NCBI RefSeq assembly: GCF_009618275.1
Contig: NZ_WIAD01000009.1
Span: forward strand, 1-64,000
From: Roseimaritima sediminicola
Lineage (GTDB): Bacteria; Planctomycetota; Planctomycetia; Pirellulales; Pirellulaceae
Reading direction: 5' to 3'
DNA length: 64,000 bases
The position numbers and the translations under genes were made by a program. How positions within the stretch are numbered: the first letter of the stretch is position 1; every line of letters begins with the position of its first letter. Under the pieces are notes generated by a model. The model was given only the letters and a program-made list of their open reading frames with translations, was not told the DNA's origin and did not search any database. This document shows, one piece after another, positions 59,266 through 64,000 of this stretch.

Positions 59266-59934
59266 ATGGCTGCGACGAATGGAATGCTGGATCCTGCGGA
59301 CACCGTGATGCTGCTGATCGATCATCAGAGCGGATTGTTCAACACGGTGCGAGACGTGCCGATCCCGGACCTGCGTAATTACGTCATCGCGTTGGCGAAA
59401 ACGGCCACGCTGCTAGACATCCCGGTCATCACCACGGCGTCGGTGCCCGATGGACCCAACGGTCCCCTGATCCCCGAGATCGACGAGCACGCACCCCATG
59501 CCCAGTACGTTCCTCGCACCGGGCAGATCAACGCCTGGGACAACCCACCCTTTGTCGAAGCGATCGAGAAAACCGGTCGCAAGACCTTGGTGATCGCGGG
59601 CACGCTGACCAGCGTCTGCATGGCCTTTCCCGCCGTCAGCGCCGTCGAAGCGGGCTACAAGGTCTACTGCGTGGTCGACGCCTCGGGCAACTGGAGCAAG
59701 ATGGCCACGGACACCACGATCGCTCGTGTCGCCCAGGCTGGAGCGATTCCGACCGATACGTTTGCCATGGTGTCCGAGTTGATGCGGACCTGGAACCGCG
59801 CCGAAGGCTCGAAGTTCGCCGCGATTCTTTCCGAGCACGTGTGCCCCGAGTACAAGTGCCTGATCGAGAGTTTCGGAAAAGCCCAAAACGTCGTCGGCAA
59901 GGATCCCGAAACCAATCTCGACAAGTACCAGTAG
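59266..59934 (+). CDS. Isochorismatase-family hydrolase, YcaC-like (222 aa)
   Basis: Motifs of the cysteine-hydrolase fold are present: [14 protein letters not shown] with catalytic Asp, the Lys region and [36 protein letters not shown] with catalytic Cys in SVCM. The pattern, including the long C-terminal [32 protein letters not shown], matches the YcaC subgroup of unknown substrate. It is convergent with the YceI gene, with one base between stops. Confidence 0.88.
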   Translation: MAATNGMLDPADTVMLLIDHQSGLFNTVRDVPIPDLRNYVIALAKTATLLDIPVITTASVPDGPNGPLIPEIDEHAPHAQYVPRTGQINAWDNPPFVEAIEKTGRKTLVIAGTLTSVCMAFPAVSAVEAGYKVYCVVDASGNWSKMATDTTIARVAQAGAIPTDTFAMVSELMRTWNRAEGSKFAAILSEHVCPEYKCLIESFGKAQNVVGKDPETNLDKYQ

Positions 59935-59935
59935 G

Positions 59936-60544
59936 CTACTGCTTGATGCCCTCGAAGCTGACTTCGGCGTGCACTCGATCGCCCACCGGGCCGAGCATGG
60001 TTTTCATGCCGAAGTCGCTTCGCTTGAGCGTGAACGCGGCCGTGTAACCGGTTCGCTGCGTTCCTTCGGGATACTCTGCGGCCCGTCCGCCGCGCAGCTC
60101 GAAGGCCAGGGGGCGCGTCTGGCCGTGCAGCGTCACCTTGCCCGTGACCTGCAAGCCGTTGTTGGTCGGCTCGATGGACGTGCTACGAAACACCATCTCC
60201 GGATACTTTTCGGCATCGAAGAAGTCCGGCGAACGGAGGTGCTCGTCACGCTTGTCGATCTTGGTGTCGATACTGGCCACCTGGATCGTCATCTGGATCT
60301 CCGTCATCTTGCCGTCTTCATCCACGGCAAACTCGCCAGCCACATCATTAAACCGGCCATGCACCCAGGCGATGCCCAAGTGCTGGATCTTGAAGGTCAC
60401 GCTGGTGTGAGCATTGTCGATCGCATACTGCCCCGGCGCCGCCGACGCCTGCGCGGACGGGGATCCACCGGTTTGAGCCTGCGAGACCAGCTGGGCGGCG
60501 GACAGGGTCAACAAGACGGCAAGGGCAACGAGTGACGTTTTCAT
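59936..60544 (-). CDS. YceI-family periplasmic protein (202 aa)
   Basis: ATG 60544 opens a signal peptide (MKTSLVALAVLLTLSAAQLVSQAQ). The lipocalin-like YceI fold shows YAIDNAHTSVTFKIQHLGIAWVHGRFNDVAGEFAVDED, DKRDEHLRSPDFFDAEKYPEMVFRST and GKVTLHGQTRPLAFELR. The family binds polyisoprenoids or quinone-like lipids. It lies downstream of the pirin gene on the same strand with a 58 bp gap, so co-transcription is possible. Confidence 0.93.
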   Translation of the reverse strand: MKTSLVALAVLLTLSAAQLVSQAQTGGSPSAQASAAPGQYAIDNAHTSVTFKIQHLGIAWVHGRFNDVAGEFAVDEDGKMTEIQMTIQVASIDTKIDKRDEHLRSPDFFDAEKYPEMVFRSTSIEPTNNGLQVTGKVTLHGQTRPLAFELRGGRAAEYPEGTQRTGYTAAFTLKRSDFGMKTMLGPVGDRVHAEVSFEGIKQ

Positions 60545-60602
60545 GACGATCCTTTGGATAGGAGATGGGGAAACAAACAACGGCAGTGCGATCGCGGCGG
60601 GC

Positions 60603-61499
60603 TTAAGGTTTAATGAACGTTCCGTCGCCGAGCTCTTTCCAGGCTTGGTGCAATTCCTCTTGCGTGTTCATCACGATCGGTCCTCGCCAGGCCACGGGTT
60701 CTTTCAACGGCTCGCCCGAGGCCAACAGAAACCGCCCGCCCTCTTCGCCCGACTCGACGCGGATCGAGTCGCCTTGGTCGAACAACACCATGGATCGATT
60801 ACCCGCGAACTCAGCCAGCGTCCGGCCGTGGTTCATCGGATCCTCGACCCGCACATCGCGCGGGTTCGAAGCGTCCTTAAACCTTACCGATCCGGCGAAC
60901 ACGTACGCAAACGCATGACGCGTGGTTTCGATCGGGATCGTGCGAACGGTGTTCGGCGGCAGGCTGATGTCCAGGTACCGCGGGTCGGCGGCGATGCCCT
61001 CGACGGGTCCTTGCCGGCCCCAGAAATCACCGCTCAAAATCCGCACGCTGGTGCCATCATCGTCGACGACCGTCGGGATGTCCTGGGCGCCGATGTCCTG
61101 GTAACGGGGGGCAGTCATTTTGTGTTTGGCCGGTAGGTTGGCCCACAACTGAAAACCGTGCATCCGTCCTTCGGCGTCCCCTTGGGGCATCTCCTGGTGC
61201 AGGATGCCGCTGCCGGCGGTCATCCACTGCAGGTCGCCGGCGCCCAGCGTGCCGCTGTTGCCGAGGCTGTCGGCGTGCTCGACCGTGCCGGCCAGCACGT
61301 AGGTGATCGTTTCGATCCCGCGATGGGGATGCCAGGGAAAGCCGTTGCGGTAGCGGCTGGGGTCGTCGTTGCGAAAGTCATCGAACAACAGGAACGGATC
61401 AAACGGCGTGGTCTCACCAAAACCGAAGCCACGATGCAAGTGGACTCCGGCGCCTTCGAGGTGCGCTCTGGCGGTGGTGATACGTATGGGGCTTCTCAT
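60603..61499 (-). CDS. Pirin family protein (298 aa)
   Basis: The double cupin has the pirin metal-binding HPHRGIETITYVLAG, HADSLGNSGTLGAGDLQWMTAGSGILHQE and the family-typical LWANLPAKHKMTAPRYQDI. The C-terminal cupin (VRFKDASNPRDV) ends in a Pirin_C-like WRGPIVMNTQEELHQAWKELGDGTF. Bacterial pirins act as quercetinase-like oxygenases or redox regulators. It has a well-formed promoter (61640-61668) with palindromic operator candidates. Confidence 0.93.
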   Translation of the reverse strand: MRSPIRITTARAHLEGAGVHLHRGFGFGETTPFDPFLLFDDFRNDDPSRYRNGFPWHPHRGIETITYVLAGTVEHADSLGNSGTLGAGDLQWMTAGSGILHQEMPQGDAEGRMHGFQLWANLPAKHKMTAPRYQDIGAQDIPTVVDDDGTSVRILSGDFWGRQGPVEGIAADPRYLDISLPPNTVRTIPIETTRHAFAYVFAGSVRFKDASNPRDVRVEDPMNHGRTLAEFAGNRSMVLFDQGDSIRVESGEEGGRFLLASGEPLKEPVAWRGPIVMNTQEELHQAWKELGDGTFIKP

Positions 61500-61569
61500 C
61501 TTCGTTTCCTACTTTGGGAGCACAGCGTTCTGGTTGCCGACGCGACGGTCGCTGGCCGGGCGATAATCC

Positions 61570-61668
61570 GTTGCAACAGATAATCGCCCAAATGAAAACG
61601 GCCAGCCGCCGCCAAGATCAGGACCGAGTCGACACCGGCATTATATGTTGCAACAGGTAAATGGTCAA
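61570..61668 (-). promoter_or_regulatory. Pirin promoter with two GTTGCAAC palindromes
   Basis: On the minus strand TTGACC (61663-61668) and TATAAT (61640-61645) are separated by exactly 17 bp. The 8-bp palindrome GTTGCAAC lies in the spacer (61647-61654) and again in the leader (61570-61577), 77 bp apart, both inside a CTGTTGCAAC context. This looks like a repressor operator pair. Confidence 0.6.
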
Positions 61669-61773
61669 GACCCACGCCGCCGCGGTCTGCAGTCTCGATC
61701 AGGATGCGCTCCCCTCGAAACCGCTTGGCCGCAAACGCTGCCGCCGCAGCGAGGGATCGCGTGGCGGCGCCGG

Positions 61774-63348
61774 TTACCGGCGCGATTCCGGCAGGGCCTC
61801 GAGGATGCGGCTGATGGTTTCGTTCAGGTAGGGATAGACGTTGCCGGGGCTGGGGCCCATGCGGACGACCACCAGATCATAGGAAGGGATGACCAATGTG
61901 ACCTGCCCCATAAAACCGGCGGACCAGTAGGCGTCTGCCGGTACACGGTCCATCCGGCCGTCGCGGTTGAGCCAGAACAACCCGCCGTAGTTTTCAGTGG
62001 GTTCCGCCGGGGCGGGCGTGGTGATGAAATCCACCCAACCTGCGGGCAGAATCCGCTCGCCCTGCCAGACTCCGTCTTGCAGGTGCAGCAGGCCGAACCG
62101 AATCCAATCCCGAGCCGAACCGTAGTCGTAACCGGAGAGAATAAAGTTCCCCCAGGCGTCGGTCTCCAGTACGTAATTGCGACAGCCGATACGATCGAAC
62201 AGAGCTCGCTGGGGAAAGGTCAGGTAGTCTTCGCCTCGAGCTTCGACCGTGTCGCGAATGATCTTTCCCAGCGTCAGGGGATCACTGTTCAGGTAGCTGC
62301 AGCGGGTGCCGGGCGGGACGGCGGGCGGCTGGTTCACGGCGTGTTCAAAAACGTCCAGCGAATCGAAGTAGACCCGAAAATGTTCGTTTTTGGTGGTAAA
62401 GGCCGAGGGGCCGGAGATGCCGAGATTGGTGAAGTCCAGGCCGCTGCTCATCTGCAGCAGATCCTCGATGCGGATCTTGCGGCGAGGATCGTCGGCGGCC
62501 TGCCACTGGGCAATCGGTGCCGCCTGCTGTCGCTGGAGATGCCCTTGTTGGATCAACACGCCGATCAGGGCGGCCGTGATGCTTTTGCCCTGGGACCAAC
62601 TGATCTGGGGCGTGTCTTTGTTCCAGCCCGGCGCGTAGCGTTCGCCTAGAATCTTGCCGCGGTAGGCCACGACGAAGGCTCGCGTATTCTGTTCGGTTTG
62701 CTGCATCGCCCAGTCGAGCGCCGCTTCGACGGCCCCGCGGTCCACGTCCTGGGGGAACGGTTCCGTAGCCATTCGGTCGCCCATCGGCCAGTCGACGGTG
62801 TCGGCGGCGGGCAGGTTGCGCGGTACGGGAACGGGCGTGAAGAACACGTCCTGCTGGCCGCGGGGCAGGATCGAAGTGCCCTGGTCGCCGGTGTATCGCG
62901 CCGTGCGTGCCGGCGCGCCCGGCGCGGTGACGGTGACCGTCTTGCGGTCCTCGTCGACCGCGTAGCGAAACTCCGGTTCCCAGCCGAAGTACACAAACGG
63001 CGCGATATCCTGAGCGACTACCTCATGGGCGGTTCGCGGCGTGGAGCGGCCCACGACCCACAGGCCGGAGGCGATATGGTGTGCGGCCATCGCCGCCCGG
63101 AACTCCCGGCTTTGCTGCGTCGCTGGATCAGTCGCCGCCGCCCGCTCCGCCGCCGAGGCCTGATCCGCCGCCGGGGCCTGCTGCTCCGCCGCCGGGGCCT
63201 GTTCCGCCGCCGGGGCCTGCTGTTGTTGCTGTTGCTGTTGCTGTGCCAGGGCCTGTCCGGTCGCCAACGGGAACGTCGAGCCGCCGAGGGCCAGAACAAG
63301 AAGCACAGGGACCACGGCAAGCGGTCGAGAGGAACCGTAAACGCGCAT
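61774..63348 (-). CDS. Serine hydrolase, beta-lactamase class C family (524 aa)
   Basis: A signal peptide (MRVYGSSRPLAVVPVLLVLALGGSTFPLATGQALA) is followed by a run of nine glutamines and an Ala/Pro/Glu-rich linker of repeated QAPAAE-type units. A beta-domain (about 95-190) precedes the serine-hydrolase core: SxxK in SWSQGKSITAALIGVLIQQG, tyrosine motif CSYLNSD, and a C-terminal core with YWSAGFMGQVTLVIPSYDLVVVRMG. It probably acts on a D-amino-acid peptide or ester at the cell surface; the exact substrate is open. Confidence 0.87.
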   Translation of the reverse strand: MRVYGSSRPLAVVPVLLVLALGGSTFPLATGQALAQQQQQQQQQAPAAEQAPAAEQQAPAADQASAAERAAATDPATQQSREFRAAMAAHHIASGLWVVGRSTPRTAHEVVAQDIAPFVYFGWEPEFRYAVDEDRKTVTVTAPGAPARTARYTGDQGTSILPRGQQDVFFTPVPVPRNLPAADTVDWPMGDRMATEPFPQDVDRGAVEAALDWAMQQTEQNTRAFVVAYRGKILGERYAPGWNKDTPQISWSQGKSITAALIGVLIQQGHLQRQQAAPIAQWQAADDPRRKIRIEDLLQMSSGLDFTNLGISGPSAFTTKNEHFRVYFDSLDVFEHAVNQPPAVPPGTRCSYLNSDPLTLGKIIRDTVEARGEDYLTFPQRALFDRIGCRNYVLETDAWGNFILSGYDYGSARDWIRFGLLHLQDGVWQGERILPAGWVDFITTPAPAEPTENYGGLFWLNRDGRMDRVPADAYWSAGFMGQVTLVIPSYDLVVVRMGPSPGNVYPYLNETISRILEALPESRR

Positions 63349-63600
63349 CGTAGGTAGCCTCGGGGGGAGGGAACGTAAGGTGGGAGAAACCGCGCGGTCA
63401 CGACCGGTGCGGCAACGAATCCTAGGGTGGGACATCGCCCAGTGTACTCGCCGGCAGCGGCGTCTGGTGCAGCCCGCCTTATCGGTCCGGACACCGGCTA
63501 GGATTATTCTTCGCTCGCCCGTAAAATCGAGCCCTCGAACGGTTCGCCTGCAGGGGCGGAGTGTCTGATTAGAGCAACAAAACACTGGTAAAAAAGTCCC

Positions 63601-64000
63601 ATGGCAGACAAACACAACCTCGATATCCGACGCGTCGCAATCCTCTTTGCCGGAGGCCCAGCCCCCGGAGCTAATGCGGTAATCTCCACCGCTGCGTTCT
63701 CGTTTCTGGAAGAGGGTGCCCAGGTATACGGGATCAAACACGGTTACAGCCGGCTGGCCGAATACACCGCCGCCGGGCCCCTGCAGGAAGGCAGCGACTA
63801 CATCCGCTTCAGCCACGAGACGCTGACCCACGCGCGGACCAGCCGGGGCATCATGATCGGCACCGCGCGGACCAACCCCGGCAAACACGTCAGCGCTCCG
63901 GAGCACCTCGAAGACGCCGAACTGGTCGCGCCGCTGCGCCGCGTCTACGAAGGCCTCTGCTCGCTGGAGGTCGACGCGTTGATTTCGATCGGTGGCGACG
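63601..64000 (+). CDS. 6-phosphofructokinase, 5' part
   Basis: Runs off the right edge of the window after about 133 codons. The start MADKHNLDIRRVAILFAGGPAPGANAVISTAAF contains the nucleotide-phosphate loop (GGPAPGANAVI, where most enzymes have GGDxxGxNA), and later TSRGIMIGTARTNPGK and ALISIGGD approach the catalytic GGDD. The Pro-Ala-Pro in place of Asp-Ala-Pro/Ser suits the PPi-dependent or long-form group, but the C-terminus is needed to say which. The gene lies divergent from the serine hydrolase. Confidence 0.85.
   Translation, partial: MADKHNLDIRRVAILFAGGPAPGANAVISTAAFSFLEEGAQVYGIKHGYSRLAEYTAAGPLQEGSDYIRFSHETLTHARTSRGIMIGTARTNPGKHVSAPEHLEDAELVAPLRRVYEGLCSLEVDALISIGGD

Noticed and set aside
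1-64000. rRNA, tRNA and integrase genes
   Set aside because: None was recognised on either strand by eye; a dedicated tRNA search could still find one, but no cloverleaf-like stretch stood out.

Overview
The window looks like chromosome from a marine planctomycete of the Rhodopirellula/Pirellulales type. This is inferred from DUF1501 and DUF1549/DUF1553 (PSCyt) genes, secreted sulfatases, DUF1080, GH117/DUF6786 proteins, many lineage-style dispersed palindromic repeats between genes, and high G+C. No rRNA, tRNA or CRISPR was seen.

Region 1 (1-7530) is the distal part of an integron-type gene-cassette array. Thirteen complete attC-like sites of 88-93 bp, plus the tail of one more at the left edge, all face the same way. 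They separate 13 cassettes: small unknown soluble or membrane proteins, a DUF3750 protein, an antitoxin with a frameshifted ParE-type toxin, and four cassettes with no credible gene. No integrase lies in the window, so the array is either the far end of an integron or a cluster lacking one.

Region 2 (7965-17712) is housekeeping-like: a secreted FAD oxidoreductase; a minus-strand run of aroDE, a GNAT acetyltransferase and an odd lipoprotein-type methyltransferase; a beta-propeller protein; and a tightly overlapping trio of HemN-like radical SAM enzyme, GcvH-like lipoyl protein and futalosine hydrolase (menaquinone route).

Region 3 (18163-28455) is the most system-like block. A minus-strand operon encodes an SPFH/GYF_2 protein, S-adenosylmethionine decarboxylase, a zinc-ribbon DUF4178 membrane protein, a 57-residue Gly/Ser-rich membrane microprotein, DUF350, a membrane-embedded spermidine-synthase-like enzyme, a Tat-lipoprotein FAD oxidase and a polytopic membrane protein. 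Two further SPFH proteins are divergently transcribed next to it. Together they suggest a membrane-associated aminopropyl/polyamine pathway coupled to SPFH scaffolds.

Region 4 (28680-42228) holds a TIM-barrel isomerase, DUF1080, NAD kinase, an ECF sigma/anti-sigma pair, an ExbB-like protein, an NHL propeller, a REC-histidine kinase/response regulator/unknown trio, an SMP-30 lactonase, a decayed sulfatase end, and a DUF3618/holin-like/coiled-coil stress operon with a clear intrinsic terminator.

Region 5 (42388-55327) is polysaccharide-related: a DUF1501-PSD1 pair, a sodium:solute symporter, a deletion-fusion pseudogene, two sulfatases and a GH117-DUF6786 fusion, suggesting use of sulfated algal galactans.

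Region 6 (55695-64000) has a BlaI/BlaR1-type regulator pair behind a promoter with two palindromic operators (the BlaR1 protein carries extra secretin-like and LptA-like parts), an isochorismatase-type hydrolase, YceI, pirin, a serine hydrolase with a poly-Gln stretch, and the start of a 6-phosphofructokinase gene running off the right edge.
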